From contig JAHHQV010000023.1 of NCBI GenBank assembly GCA_020026175.1, positions 1-35,261 of the forward strand: a DNA stretch of 35,261 nucleotides. Reading direction: 5' to 3'. Source of the DNA: Phocaeicola sp. (GTDB taxonomy: Bacteria; Bacteroidota; Bacteroidia; Bacteroidales; Bacteroidaceae). Positions within the stretch are counted from its first letter, which is position 1. Each line of letters starts with the position of its first letter. A model generated the notes under the pieces. The model did no database searches, was not told the origin of the DNA, and saw only the letters and a program-made list of their open reading frames with translations. Positions 1-9,151 of the stretch are shown here, in pieces. The position numbers and the translations under genes are program-made.

Positions 1-209
1 CTCCCCGACCGATGAGTTTTTATCAAAACGTTGCGTTTCTATTTGGATTCTTCAAATATTTCATTTAGCGGCTGCTGTCATGCCCAAGCGGCACCATACA
101 ATACTGCGATGCAAGCAATTCAAACAATGCACCACAATAGAGCATTATATTAATATGTAAACGACGCAAATCATACCTAAGTTTTTATATTTTTACAGAT
201 TAAAATCAC
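1..209. other. Left-edge non-coding stretch, nothing recognised
   Basis: No open frame with a recognisable product and no RNA-like fold was seen here. It is the leader side of malQ. The gene to the left lies outside the window. Confidence 0.4.
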
Positions 210-217
210 TAAATTTG
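210..217 (+). promoter_or_regulatory. Possible -7 box for malQ
   Basis: TAAATTTG matches the Bacteroidetes -7 consensus TAnnTTTG and lies 45 bases before the ATG at 263. No good -33 TTG box lies 19-21 bases upstream, so the call is weak. The box contains the TTG at 215-217 that could otherwise be taken as the malQ start, which argues for the ATG at 263. Confidence 0.35.
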
Positions 218-262
218 AACAAACAATATAAACATCAAAAAAAACTAATACCTCAGAAAGAT

Positions 263-2938
263 ATGAAATTTACTTTTAGGATTAAATATCGCACAGTATG
301 GGGAGAAAGCCTGAGAGTGATGATAAACGATGAAGAAGAAAACTCACTGGCTCTTTTCACCCGCAACGGAGATGAATGGCAAGGTACATTCAATGCAGAA
401 CTGCCCGATACTCCGGATATAGTATCCTACAGATACGGAGTGTTCAGAAACGGAGTGTGTATAAGGAAAGAAATTGGGGCGATACCGCACTTCATTATAA
501 AGGGAAATGCACAACTCAACCATTGCATCATAAACGACTGCTGGAGGGACTTGCCTACAAACAACCATCTGTACAGCTCGTCATTCAACAATATTCCTCA
601 TAGTGAACATCCTCGGATACTCCCCGACTCGATAGGGAGCTGCATTACATTCAGAGCCTTATGTCCGGCACTAAGACATAAGGTGCAAGAACTGGGCTTG
701 ATAGGCAACTGCGACTCATTGGGCAATTGGGAGCATTGCCGTCCTCTAAAAATGCAGGAAATTTATCCTTGTGTATGGCAAATCACCATCGACGCCTCAA
801 CGCTGAAGTTCCCTTTTGAATATAAGTTTGTGGCAATAAGTTCGAAGACTGGGGCTGTAGAAAAATGGGAAGAAGGCAACAACAGGGTGTTCAACACTCA
901 GCCATTACTGAGAGGTGAGACATACTTTACTAAGGAATCAGAAATTTTCAACAGCGACTCCGGAAAGAAATTAGCAGGCAGTGCAATACCTGTATTCTCC
1001 CTCCGCTCGGAAGGAGGATTTGGAATAGGCGACTTCGGAGACTTGAAGAAATACATTGATTGGGCAGCGTTCACACATCAGAAGGCCGTACAGATCTTAC
1101 CTATAAACGATACTACAAAAGACTACTCATGGAATGACTCATATCCATACAGCAGTATATCAATCTACGCTTTCAATCCTATATATATAGATGTAAGGCA
1201 ACTGCCAGCACTGAAAGACAGCAACAAGGCACAGGAATACGAAAGAATGAGAATAAGCCTAAACAGTCTGCCACAGATAGATTACGAGAAAGTGTACAAA
1301 GTAAAGCGTTCTCTACTAAACGACATTTTCGAGCAAGAAGGCAACAGGATACTTTCGTCTGATGGGTTCAGCGACTTTTTCACCAAAAACAAAGATTGGC
1401 TTAAACCATATGCAGTATTCAGTTATCTGAGAGACATCTACGGAACACCCGATTTCTACCGATGGCCAGAATATAGCATCTACAATGCCAACGATACCGA
1501 AAGGTTATGCGCCGAAGGCTCTGCAGCCTATCACAAAATAACATTCTACTATTTCCTACAATACATATTACATATCCAATTGCTTGACACAGCAAATCAT
1601 GCGCGCATGAAAGGTGTAATATTGAAAGGCGACATTCCTATAGGTATAAGCCGTGGAAGTGTGGAAGCCTGGGTAGAGCCTTATTACTTCAACATGAACG
1701 GACAGGCAGGAGCTCCACCCGACGCCTTCTCTACAAACGGACAGAACTGGGGATTTCCTACCTACAATTGGGAAGTAATGGAAAAAGACAACTATCTGTG
1801 GTGGCGACGTCGTTTTGCGAAAATGTCAGAATACTTTACAGCATATCGTATAGACCATATTCTGGGGTTCTTCCGTATATGGGAAATACCTACACATTCT
1901 GTTCATGGTCTGCTTGGACAGTTCGTTCCAGCCATACCTATGAGTGCTGACGAGATAAAAGGCTTCGGACTTAACTTCAATGAAGAACTTATGACAGAGC
2001 CTTTCATAAACGACTATATGCTCAATGTCATTTTCGGCGATAAAAGCGACGATGTAAGAACCATATTTGTAGAGAAAACCCACGACGACATCTACAAGAT
2101 GAAAAGAGAATTTGACACACAACGTAAGATAGAAGCTTACTTCGGAGGAAAAAACGACAAAGAAAGCATCAGCATGAAGGAAGGACTTTATTCACTTATA
2201 AGCGATGTCCTGTTTGTAAGAGACAGAAAGAACCCTGCAGTATATCATCCACGCATCTGCGCACAAAACGACTATATATACCGCCAGCTAAACTGGCACG
2301 AACAGGAAGCTTTCAACCGCCTATACGAACATTATTTCTACCATCGCCACAACGAGTTCTGGTATGCCGAAGCAATGAAAAAACTGCCCGTACTTACCCA
2401 GTCCACCCCGATGTTGGTATGTGGCGAAGACCTTGGCATGGTACCCGAATGTGTTTCGTGGGTAATGAACTATCTACAAATTTTGTCGCTCGAAATCCAA
2501 AGGATGCCCAAAGATCCCAAAGATGAATTCGGTCAATTGCAAAACTACCCATTGTTGTCTGTTTGCACCATAGGCACACACGACATGTCCACCCTACGCG
2601 GATACTGGAAAGAAAACCCTTCCATTACCGAAAGATACTACCATCACGAACTAGACCATTGGGGTGATGTACCAGCCGAAGCTCCGGGATGGCTTTGCAA
2701 GGATATACTAAAAAGACATCTTTCAAGCCCGTCGCTTTTGTGCATACCTACCTGGCAGGACTGGACGTCGATAGACGAAAAGTTACGTAACCCCGACATC
2801 GAGACCGAAAGGATAAACATACCTGCCAATCCACATCACTACTGGAGATGGAGGATGCACATATCCATAGAAAATCTTATGAAAGAAGATTCTTTCAACG
2901 AGGAAATAATAAAATTAATCGAGGAAAGCGGAAGATAA
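263..2938 (+). CDS. malQ: 4-alpha-glucanotransferase (amylomaltase, GH77) with two N-terminal starch-binding domains
   Basis: The 891-residue protein transfers alpha-1,4-glucan segments between malto-oligosaccharides in cytoplasmic starch/maltodextrin or glycogen metabolism. Two CBM20-like beta domains occupy roughly residues 1-105 and 125-235, followed by a GH77 barrel to the end. GH77 catalytic residues are visible: nucleophile Asp531 in YRIDH, acid/base Glu722 in CGEDLG and Asp774 in THDMS. The length fits the long bacteroidal/DPE2-like form rather than the ~500-residue thermophile type. The reading frame is open upstream to a TTG at 215, but that codon falls in a promoter-like box, while the ATG at 263 follows a purine-rich stretch and begins the first CBM20. 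A strong hairpin follows the stop, so the gene is probably monocistronic. Nothing in the sequence links it to the neighbouring SusC/D island. Confidence 0.95.
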   Translation: MKFTFRIKYRTVWGESLRVMINDEEENSLALFTRNGDEWQGTFNAELPDTPDIVSYRYGVFRNGVCIRKEIGAIPHFIIKGNAQLNHCIINDCWRDLPTNNHLYSSSFNNIPHSEHPRILPDSIGSCITFRALCPALRHKVQELGLIGNCDSLGNWEHCRPLKMQEIYPCVWQITIDASTLKFPFEYKFVAISSKTGAVEKWEEGNNRVFNTQPLLRGETYFTKESEIFNSDSGKKLAGSAIPVFSLRSEGGFGIGDFGDLKKYIDWAAFTHQKAVQILPINDTTKDYSWNDSYPYSSISIYAFNPIYIDVRQLPALKDSNKAQEYERMRISLNSLPQIDYEKVYKVKRSLLNDIFEQEGNRILSSDGFSDFFTKNKDWLKPYAVFSYLRDIYGTPDFYRWPEYSIYNANDTERLCAEGSAAYHKITFYYFLQYILHIQLLDTANHARMKGVILKGDIPIGISRGSVEAWVEPYYFNMNGQAGAPPDAFSTNGQNWGFPTYNWEVMEKDNYLWWRRRFAKMSEYFTAYRIDHILGFFRIWEIPTHSVHGLLGQFVPAIPMSADEIKGFGLNFNEELMTEPFINDYMLNVIFGDKSDDVRTIFVEKTHDDIYKMKREFDTQRKIEAYFGGKNDKESISMKEGLYSLISDVLFVRDRKNPAVYHPRICAQNDYIYRQLNWHEQEAFNRLYEHYFYHRHNEFWYAEAMKKLPVLTQSTPMLVCGEDLGMVPECVSWVMNYLQILSLEIQRMPKDPKDEFGQLQNYPLLSVCTIGTHDMSTLRGYWKENPSITERYYHHELDHWGDVPAEAPGWLCKDILKRHLSSPSLLCIPTWQDWTSIDEKLRNPDIETERINIPANPHHYWRWRMHISIENLMKEDSFNEEIIKLIEESGR

Positions 2939-2977
2939 AAACTGAATCAACTATCATCAATACTGTATTATAATAAT

Positions 2978-3025
2978 AAAGAAGAACAAGGTGATACCAA
3001 CAACAATCACCTTGTTCTTCTTTTT
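2978..3025 (+). terminator. Strong intrinsic terminator after malQ, possibly bidirectional
   Basis: An 18-bp perfect stem (2978-2995 with 3006-3023) and a 10-base loop end in a T-run. The A-rich 5' flank means it could also stop leftward transcription from the nuclease gene at 3059-4036. Confidence 0.85.
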
Positions 3026-3058
3026 ATAGTTTAATTTTGAGGCGGCTTTTTTATAGAC

Positions 3059-4036
3059 TTACTTTGATAATTTTAGCAGTTCGGCAAGACTCATGTCAAG
3101 TTCCTTCGATATTTCCTCGTCAGTCATACCTTGTTTCTTGAATAGCCTGATCATATTTATAATCATGTCATCTTTCTGGTTGAGCTCCTTGTCTTTCTGT
3201 TCTATAGCCTTATCCTTCTGCTCTATAGCCTTATCCTTCTGCTCTATAGCCTTATCCTTCTGTTCTATCACCCGGTTTTTCATCATGATGGTAGTGTCTC
3301 TCGATTCTATTTCCGACAGGATTTCGTCTTCCACCTCCATATCCCTTCTCACTTCCGGTGCAACGAAAGCCCTTATCAGACGGTCCACCACGAGTTTCTC
3401 TTCCAGTTCCATACCGCTTTCGTCTATCTCCATCACATGCTCGTTGCTCTTAAGGCAGTAGCTTTGGTCGAAAACCTGAAGCAGACGTTCAAGCCTGTTT
3501 CTCACCTTTCCGTTAAGGTAAGGAATCTGTATGATGATACTGTCGTGAGTAAGGCTTTCAATGAAAGGGTCGGGGACACCAGTCTCAATAGGTTTTGAGT
3601 TGTAGTCAAGGTATCTTCGCCGTACATAAACCACAGGCTCCTGCAGGTCTCCCAGCTTATGCCCCAAAATATATATCGAAACGATAGGCAGTCCATATCC
3701 GTTAGGATTGACATCCTCGTCAGGGATGTTCTTCTTGCAGATGTACTGGCTGCCAAGATACTGCCTGAAGCGCAGAGTCTCTGTCACCAGCCAGGTCTTT
3801 TGCAGTTCTATCAGTATCAGCTGCTCACTCCCGTCATCATTCCTTATAGTGGCTGCAAAGTCTATCCTCATCATCGAGATTTTCCTTTGTGTAACCCCAG
3901 TATATTCGTGAGGGCGCATTTCAAGTTTTATGATTTCCTTTTGCAGAAGTGCAGAAAGCATAATCTTGGCAACCCTTTCATCCTCCATCATATACTTGAA
4001 TACCGAATCGTATATAGGATTTGCTATAAGTACCAT
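3059..4036 (-). CDS. Rpn family PD-(D/E)XK nuclease (COG5464/PDDEXK_2), left copy
   Basis: The 325-residue protein belongs to the recombination-promoting nuclease / putative transposase family. Members studied in E. coli (RpnA-type) cut DNA and stimulate RecA-independent recombination. The core is Asp59 in the RIDFAAT segment, followed by Glu77 and Gln79 in LILIELQKTW, the E-x-Q form typical of this family. After about residue 255 comes a charged coiled coil built of near-identical heptads (A/V-I-E-Q-K-D-K), then a short helix-turn-helix-like tail (GMTDEEISKELDMSLAELL). The frame extends 26 codons upstream, but the ATG at 4036 follows a clear AAAGGAG ribosome binding site and the extension runs through the promoter. 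A near-identical gene lies at 15671-16615. Whether it acts on this island is unknown. Confidence 0.88.
   Translation of the reverse strand: MVLIANPIYDSVFKYMMEDERVAKIMLSALLQKEIIKLEMRPHEYTGVTQRKISMMRIDFAATIRNDDGSEQLILIELQKTWLVTETLRFRQYLGSQYICKKNIPDEDVNPNGYGLPIVSIYILGHKLGDLQEPVVYVRRRYLDYNSKPIETGVPDPFIESLTHDSIIIQIPYLNGKVRNRLERLLQVFDQSYCLKSNEHVMEIDESGMELEEKLVVDRLIRAFVAPEVRRDMEVEDEILSEIESRDTTIMMKNRVIEQKDKAIEQKDKAIEQKDKAIEQKDKELNQKDDMIINMIRLFKKQGMTDEEISKELDMSLAELLKLSK
3195..3269 (-). repeat. 21-bp tandem repeat encoding coiled-coil heptads
   Basis: Units at 3195-3215, 3216-3236 and 3237-3257 plus a partial unit each encode AIEQKDK-like heptads. The other nuclease copy has only two such heptads at this point, so unit number differs between the paralogues. 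This fits slipped-strand or unequal recombination and keeps the reading frame. Confidence 0.85.
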
Positions 4037-4084
4037 AAAAACTCCTTTCTTTATTTTGTTGAGACATTGTTTATTGCGACTTCG

Positions 4085-4116
4085 TAAAGATACACAATCT
4101 TTCTTATTCTGCAAAA
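4085..4116 (-). promoter_or_regulatory. Promoter of the left nuclease gene
   Basis: On the minus strand, TTTTG (4116-4112) is followed after 19 bases by TATCTTTA (4092-4085), close to the Bacteroidetes -33/-7 pattern. The same arrangement is kept at 15591-15622. Confidence 0.5.
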
Positions 4117-4162
4117 CAGCATAAGGTCATCGATGTATGTATACGACAAAAAAGACAGATAT

Positions 4163-4209
4163 AAAAAAGAATGAGGATACATCCGCTTTTCGGACACATC
4201 CTCATTCTT
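4163..4209 (-). terminator. Terminator after the first susD
   Basis: GAATGAGGAT (4169-4178) pairs with ATCCTCATTC (4198-4207), with an inner TCCG/CGGA pairing. On the minus strand it runs into TTTTTTAT, so it ends the susC1-susD1 transcript. The T-run coincides with the inner edge of the nuclease repeat. Confidence 0.75.
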
Positions 4210-4246
4210 TTCATTCTCCTACATTAAGTTTTACCACAAAGGAATA

Positions 4247-5785
4247 TTAATATCCAGGGTTCTGCTGTTTTGCAATAACCGGATTGGCATTTGTTTCACT
4301 TACAGGAATAGGCAACAATGCTCTGAAATAAGTTCTGTCAAATTTTCTTGAGTCTTTATTTAGAGAATAATGCCATCCCTTATTCTTTTCATCTTCGTAT
4401 CTTACTATAGTCTCGTTGTTACGCATAGCATCAAAGAAACGGTGACCTTCTCCTACCAGTTCCTTACGGCGTTCCCAAAGAATTTTTTCCAATGAGATTG
4501 TTGAAGCATTAAATTCAACGAATTTAGATTCATCTTTAGATCTGGCCTTGCCAAGAACGTTCATATATTCTACAGCTTCATCCACATGTCCTCCACCAAG
4601 TTTCATTGCAGCTTCTGCAGCATTAAGATACACTTCCGACAGACGTAGTATTGGAAGGTTTTGAAAACGCATATCGCCCAATTGCCCCATAGGGAATTTG
4701 TTGATGAAGATAGGATTGTCCTTATATGTTTTATACATATCTGTAGAATCCTTCTTGTCATCAAACTTTTTCTGGACTGGCAAAATTACAGAGTTTCTGA
4801 CATCATTAATATCTTTGCTTAGTTCATCTACAAAAGATTTTGTACATATAGCATCTGCATAACCTTCTTCATGATACAAATAAGCGATACCTTCACGGTC
4901 TGCCCAGTCGTCTGTACCATTATTGACCAATTCGAATATCATTTCCTTAGTATGGTTTGCATCGTTCTTATCCCAAGCATTGGTATATTCCTCTCCTTTC
5001 CACAATTTATATGGAGATTCTGCTATTATCTCTTTTGCTGTAGTCAAAGCCAATTCGTTATCACCCTTATATAGATATACACGTGTAAGCAAAGCCTTGG
5101 CTGCCCACAAATCTATATAACCCTGTTGTTTACCAGATGATGACAATGCACCCGACTCTATAGCAGAAGTAAGGTCTGCTATAACATATTTATAAACATT
5201 TGCCACAGTTTCTCTCCCCTGCAGTGCATCAAGGTCAAGAGCAGACATCACTACAGGAACTCCAAGTGATGCGCCATTGTCACTTGTATAAGGATTACCA
5301 TATATTCTCACCAAGTCGAAGTGTCCCAAAGCGCGTACCACCTTAGCCTGAGCATAAATATCATCTACCTCTTTTTTATACTTGTCTGCATCTGTTATCT
5401 TTCCACCCTCTACAGCTTCTATAATTCTGTTGGCACGGCGAATTACATTATAAGGTACATTCCATATAGCAGGAGCATCATCTGCTGCATATCTCATTTC
5501 GTAGCATGAAGAAGAGCGCATACCCTGAGTTCGTGCTTGCATGTCCTCCCCTCTCACATCGCCATAATAGAACATTCTGGTTGCATAATATTCGTTGTAA
5601 GTAGAATTTCCCTGCAAGCCATCGTACATACCATACATGGCAGTCTTTGTGTCATTATAATTAGTTATGGCCTTATCTGCTGCTATACTATCAGAAGGTG
5701 TGACGTCCAACCAGTTGTTCACACAAGAAGACAAACTGGCAACTGCCATCGAAAAAACAAATGACTTATATAATTTTGTTATCAT
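4247..5785 (-). CDS. RagB/SusD family outer-membrane lipoprotein (SusD1)
   Basis: The 512-residue SusD-like protein is the surface lid of a SusC transporter and captures a nutrient, commonly a glycan or peptide. A lipoprotein signal ends at the lipobox LSSC with Cys21. The middle has the TPR-like helical SusD fold, with typical segments such as AKVVRALGHFDLVRIYGNPY near residue 150. The C-terminal part carries the family feature ILWERRKELVGEGHRFFDAMR, and the protein ends ITKQNPGY-like (VIAKQQNPGY). It starts 18 bases after the susC1 stop and is followed by a terminator, giving a two-gene operon. There is no hydrolase, sigma/anti-sigma pair or hybrid sensor beside it, so the substrate cannot be named. 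Confidence 0.95.
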   Translation of the reverse strand: MITKLYKSFVFSMAVASLSSCVNNWLDVTPSDSIAADKAITNYNDTKTAMYGMYDGLQGNSTYNEYYATRMFYYGDVRGEDMQARTQGMRSSSCYEMRYAADDAPAIWNVPYNVIRRANRIIEAVEGGKITDADKYKKEVDDIYAQAKVVRALGHFDLVRIYGNPYTSDNGASLGVPVVMSALDLDALQGRETVANVYKYVIADLTSAIESGALSSSGKQQGYIDLWAAKALLTRVYLYKGDNELALTTAKEIIAESPYKLWKGEEYTNAWDKNDANHTKEMIFELVNNGTDDWADREGIAYLYHEEGYADAICTKSFVDELSKDINDVRNSVILPVQKKFDDKKDSTDMYKTYKDNPIFINKFPMGQLGDMRFQNLPILRLSEVYLNAAEAAMKLGGGHVDEAVEYMNVLGKARSKDESKFVEFNASTISLEKILWERRKELVGEGHRFFDAMRNNETIVRYEDEKNKGWHYSLNKDSRKFDRTYFRALLPIPVSETNANPVIAKQQNPGY

Positions 5786-5803
5786 ATTATCCTTTTATTT
5801 TAA

Positions 5804-8800
5804 TTAAAATCCTATTTCTATACCAAATGTAACTGTTCTAAGAGCAGGTGTCTCAAATGTACAAATACCATCAACAGGAGTTTCTGGATCTACATATAAA
5901 TCCTTCGATTTCCATGTGAGCAAATTATTGGTTGCGATATAAGCTCTAACCTTTCCAAGACCTATCTTGTTACTTATATTAGATGGCATAGTGAAACCTA
6001 CTGTAAGGTTCTTTATTCTCAAATAGTCAGTTGGCATTAACCAGCGTGAAGAGAATACACCTTTGTTACCGTATACAAACTGCGGAAGTTTTGCATTGTC
6101 TCCTGGCTTTTTCCATGTATCCTCAATCTTATAGTAAGCAGGAACGCTACCTGTATAGTTGAAGTTTCCACCATTACTCTGTACCCAACGTGCATTATCA
6201 TAAGCATGTCCTCCGATAGAGTATGTCAGAGTCATATTGAAATCAATGAACTTCCAGCTTACGAAGTTGCTCAAACCACCCTGTACCTTTGGCTCTACAG
6301 AACCAATAATTGTCTTGTTTGCTTCTGCAGAGTTTGTTGTAGTTTTGCGGCTGCCGTCTTCACCGTTGATATAATACATTTCCTTACCTGTATCCGGGTC
6401 AACGCCTGCATATTCATAAGCATATATAGAATAGTAAGGTTCACCTACTCTATGAATCAACATACTGTTAATCATTTCATTTTGCTCACCATCCAATTTT
6501 TCAAGAGTATTCTTGTTATGGCTAATGTTGAATGTAGTAGTCCATGTCCAGTCTTTGTTCTGGATATTTGTAGACTTTATCTCCAATTCCACACCACGGT
6601 TTCTCATAGAACCAACATTCATCAATGTTTTTGCATCACCATATCTGTCAATAATTCCCGGTACACCCGAAATAGCTTTGTCGAGCAACAAATCTTTAGT
6701 GTCACGATTATACCATTCGAATGTCATCGACAGTCTGTTCCACAAAGTTACATCAAGTCCCACATTGGTAGCATAGTTCTTTTCCCATTTCATATTAGGA
6801 TTTTCTATTCTCTTCTCAGCAGAACCGGCATTTCCATTATAGTTATATCCGAATTCATACACACCCATATATCCGTAATAGTCTTTAGGTTGAGTTCCGT
6901 TTACACCATAAGAGGCACGAAGTTTCACATCTGTAAGTACATCCTTCACACTTTCCATAAATGACTCTCCAGTAATTCTCCAAGAACCAGAAACAGACCA
7001 GAAGTCACCCCAACGACTGCTGCGAGACAAACGAGAACTACCATCACGACGATAGCTGGCACTGAAATAATATTTATTTGCATAGTCGTAGTTCAATCTA
7101 CCCAAGAAAGAAGTCATTCTGTATTTCATTACAGAACTTGAAGCTCTTGTATCCCCTGCATTTTCTATTTCAGGCAAATAAGATGGATATTTACTACCAT
7201 TTCCATACATATAATCATAATTATAGTCTTCTGTTTCAAATCCCAACAAGGCATCCAAATTATGAAGTTCAGCTATTGTTTTATTGTATGTAAGCTGAGT
7301 CTGAGTATTCAGTTTCGATCTGGTACCCATAACTTTCTGATAAACACCATTTGAAGAACGGCCGTCATTTGAACGAGGATCCCACCATACTCTTTCGTTA
7401 TTTTGATTGAAATCATAGCTCAAAACTTCTTTCAAGTTCAAATTATCCCAAACATTCCATGTCGCTGCAATCGAACCCATAAAGCGGTTCACAGTACTCC
7501 TATTATAGTTATAGAATTCAGTTTGAACAGGATTGGCACCATTAAGAGCCGGGAAATAAGAAGCAAAACTTCCATCTTCGTTATAAGGATAAGAAGAAGG
7601 AGAAGCAGTCATGGCATAACACATGATAGGACTTGCAAAACTTGTGCCCTCATTGTTTACATTCTGAGTTGAATTTGTAAACATAGCATTTGCGTCAATA
7701 GAGACACGTCCTGCCTTATGATTAACATTAGCTCTACCGGTAAATCTTTCATAACCAGACACGTTTGTTATACCTTCTTGTTTAGTATATGCAAAAGATG
7801 TATAGAAGCGAGTCTTTTCAGAACCACCCTGAGCGCTTACTTCATAATTTTGGTGAGTGCCTTTTCTGAAAAGCACATCTTTCCAATCAGTATATCCGCT
7901 CCATGGTTTGGCTGCAAAATCGTCAATATTTCCGTCAGCAAAAGCTACGGCTTCATCTATTGTTTTTCCTTCATTAAGCATAAAATTCTGAAGTCCCAAA
8001 TGAAGGATTTCTCTTCTGTCTTCACCGCTCAATACAGGACGATAGTTGATAGCCATATCAGACATACCCCAGTCGGCTTTCACATTGAATTTAGTTTTTC
8101 CGGCAGTTCCTTTTTTAGTAGTGATGATAATCACACCGTTTGCAGCTCTCGAACCATACAGAGAAGCAGCAGCGGCGTCCTTGATTACAGTCATAGACTC
8201 AATATCATTGCTATTCAATGTTGCCATCAAGCTATTGCCAGAATCGGCATAGTCGAATTCGCTCACATTTTCACTCAACATAGGCACACCGTCTATTACA
8301 TATAAAGGCTCGTTTGAAGCATTGATAGAACCCATACCACGGATACGCACAGAAGCTACTGCTCCCGGCTGACCAGATGTAGATGTAATCTGTACACCAG
8401 AAATAGAACCAGCCAAACGATCCTGAACACTTATTGACGGAACGTCTTTAAGTTTTTCGGTTGTCATGCTCGAAGCAGAACCTGTAAAAGATGATTTTTT
8501 GAAATTACCATAACCAGTTACCACTACTTCATCCAACAACTCTGTATCCGAATGAAGCACAACATTCACAACTTCCTTTATAGCTACTTCCACACTTTTC
8601 ATTCCTATGAATGACACCTGCAAAGTTCTTGCCGAACTTGGAACATTGTTAAGGGTAAAATTACCGTCAATATCAGTAACGGTACCTACAGTAGTACCTT
8701 TTACCAATATTGATGCACCTACTACTGGCAAACCGTCTTCATAAGAAGTAACAACACCTGTTACTTTTGAGATCTGAGCGTTTACCAAACCTATGCCTAT

Positions 8801-8839
8801 AAATAGACAGGTCATTAACAGCATCAATTTTCTTTTCAT
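5804..8839 (-). CDS. SusC/RagA TonB-dependent outer-membrane transporter (SusC1, expressed orientation)
   Basis: The 1011-residue protein has a signal peptide (1-21, ending VNAQ), a carboxypeptidase-regulatory-like domain (~24-98), a TonB box around DEVVVTGYG (103-111), a plug domain (~112-225, with SIRIRGMGS-type and YVIDGVPM motifs) and a 22-strand barrel to the terminal Phe. It imports the ligand held by SusD1, driven by TonB/ExbBD. The start follows AGAGAGG and lies downstream of a good promoter. Codons 67-75 contain a recombination-site-like sequence (8613-8639), and the 100 bases 8540-8639 recur inverted at 10943-11042. The first ~69 codons therefore look exchangeable between this gene and the headless SusC2. 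No ECF sigma or anti-sigma pair is nearby, so I infer control by DNA inversion. Confidence 0.95.
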   Translation of the reverse strand: MKRKLMLLMTCLFIGIGLVNAQISKVTGVVTSYEDGLPVVGASILVKGTTVGTVTDIDGNFTLNNVPSSARTLQVSFIGMKSVEVAIKEVVNVVLHSDTELLDEVVVTGYGNFKKSSFTGSASSMTTEKLKDVPSISVQDRLAGSISGVQITSTSGQPGAVASVRIRGMGSINASNEPLYVIDGVPMLSENVSEFDYADSGNSLMATLNSNDIESMTVIKDAAAASLYGSRAANGVIIITTKKGTAGKTKFNVKADWGMSDMAINYRPVLSGEDRREILHLGLQNFMLNEGKTIDEAVAFADGNIDDFAAKPWSGYTDWKDVLFRKGTHQNYEVSAQGGSEKTRFYTSFAYTKQEGITNVSGYERFTGRANVNHKAGRVSIDANAMFTNSTQNVNNEGTSFASPIMCYAMTASPSSYPYNEDGSFASYFPALNGANPVQTEFYNYNRSTVNRFMGSIAATWNVWDNLNLKEVLSYDFNQNNERVWWDPRSNDGRSSNGVYQKVMGTRSKLNTQTQLTYNKTIAELHNLDALLGFETEDYNYDYMYGNGSKYPSYLPEIENAGDTRASSSVMKYRMTSFLGRLNYDYANKYYFSASYRRDGSSRLSRSSRWGDFWSVSGSWRITGESFMESVKDVLTDVKLRASYGVNGTQPKDYYGYMGVYEFGYNYNGNAGSAEKRIENPNMKWEKNYATNVGLDVTLWNRLSMTFEWYNRDTKDLLLDKAISGVPGIIDRYGDAKTLMNVGSMRNRGVELEIKSTNIQNKDWTWTTTFNISHNKNTLEKLDGEQNEMINSMLIHRVGEPYYSIYAYEYAGVDPDTGKEMYYINGEDGSRKTTTNSAEANKTIIGSVEPKVQGGLSNFVSWKFIDFNMTLTYSIGGHAYDNARWVQSNGGNFNYTGSVPAYYKIEDTWKKPGDNAKLPQFVYGNKGVFSSRWLMPTDYLRIKNLTVGFTMPSNISNKIGLGKVRAYIATNNLLTWKSKDLYVDPETPVDGICTFETPALRTVTFGIEIGF
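8540..8639 (-). repeat. 100-bp inverted repeat inside susC1, partner of 10943-11042
   Basis: Read on the minus strand it matches 10943-11042 with a single T/A mismatch. The match stops abruptly at both ends: at the recombination-site arm on one side and just before the codons for LLDEVVV on the other. It encodes SSARTL through the HSDTE segment before the TonB box. Confidence 0.92.
8613..8639 (-). repeat. Candidate recombinase crossover site A, within susC1
   Basis: On the minus strand the core is AAGTTC-GGCAA-GAACTT (8639-8623), two 6-bp arms around a 5-base spacer (8633-8629). It is followed by TTGCAGGTGTC, shared with site B. The spacer lies in codons 69-71. Size and symmetry fit a tyrosine recombinase core site. 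The function is inferred. Confidence 0.7.
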
Positions 8840-8899
8840 AAAAACCTCTCTTAAAGTTTAACTTTACATTAATAAAATTTTATTCACTCTAACATGATG

Positions 8900-8907
8900 C
8901 AAAAGTA
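8900..8907 (-). promoter_or_regulatory. -7 box of the susC1 promoter, inside the invertible segment
   Basis: On the minus strand TACTTTTG matches TAnnTTTG exactly in a strongly AT-rich context, about 60 bases before the ATG at 8839. The -33 region is AT-rich without a clear TTG. The 312-base gap 8840-9151 otherwise holds only the two divergent leaders. I could not place the recombinase promoter confidently. Confidence 0.65.
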
Positions 8908-9151
8908 CAAATATTTTTTTAATTATAAATCTTTTTTTAACCATAAATCCTATTTTGGTCGCTTTTTAACACTTTAAGACCTATTAATGCTTGATAATAG
9001 CCATTAAACGATGTGTTATAGCATATTGATTTTAGTTATCAGCTATGAATATCACAAATATTACGATTTAAAGGAAGAGTATTGTTTTAGATTACATCTT
9101 TTATGTACAGACCTATTTAATTATTACAATTTATAAACTTATCCTATACAC

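Larger units (their letters stand above)
3059..4168 (-). repeat. Long inverted repeat, left copy (Rpn-type nuclease unit)
   Basis: This unit is repeated in opposite orientation at 15539-16615. The middle ~770 bases are almost identical (I found one mismatch by eye). The promoter-side ~105 bases are roughly 90% alike, and the 3' end of the gene is clearly more divergent. The inner limit is the TTTTTTATATCTG stretch at 4156-4168, read on the minus strand. No target-site duplication was evident outside the pair. Confidence 0.85.

Noticed and set aside
215..262. 16-codon N-terminal extension of MalQ from a TTG
   Set aside because: The TTG lies within a promoter-like -7 box and the extension has no CBM20 similarity; the ATG at 263 is preferred.
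3078..3089. AGTTCGGCAAGA, a 12-base match to the crossover core, near the 3' end of the left nuclease gene
   Set aside because: The second arm is GACTCA rather than GAACTT, and the other nuclease copy lacks it. Probably chance.
3195..3257. Tandem 21-bp units as a CRISPR-like array
   Set aside because: There are no spacers; the units are contiguous and encode protein heptads in frame.
3093..3461. Plus-strand frame rich in repeated SFCSIAL units
   Set aside because: It is the antisense shadow of the EQKDK heptads in the nuclease gene.
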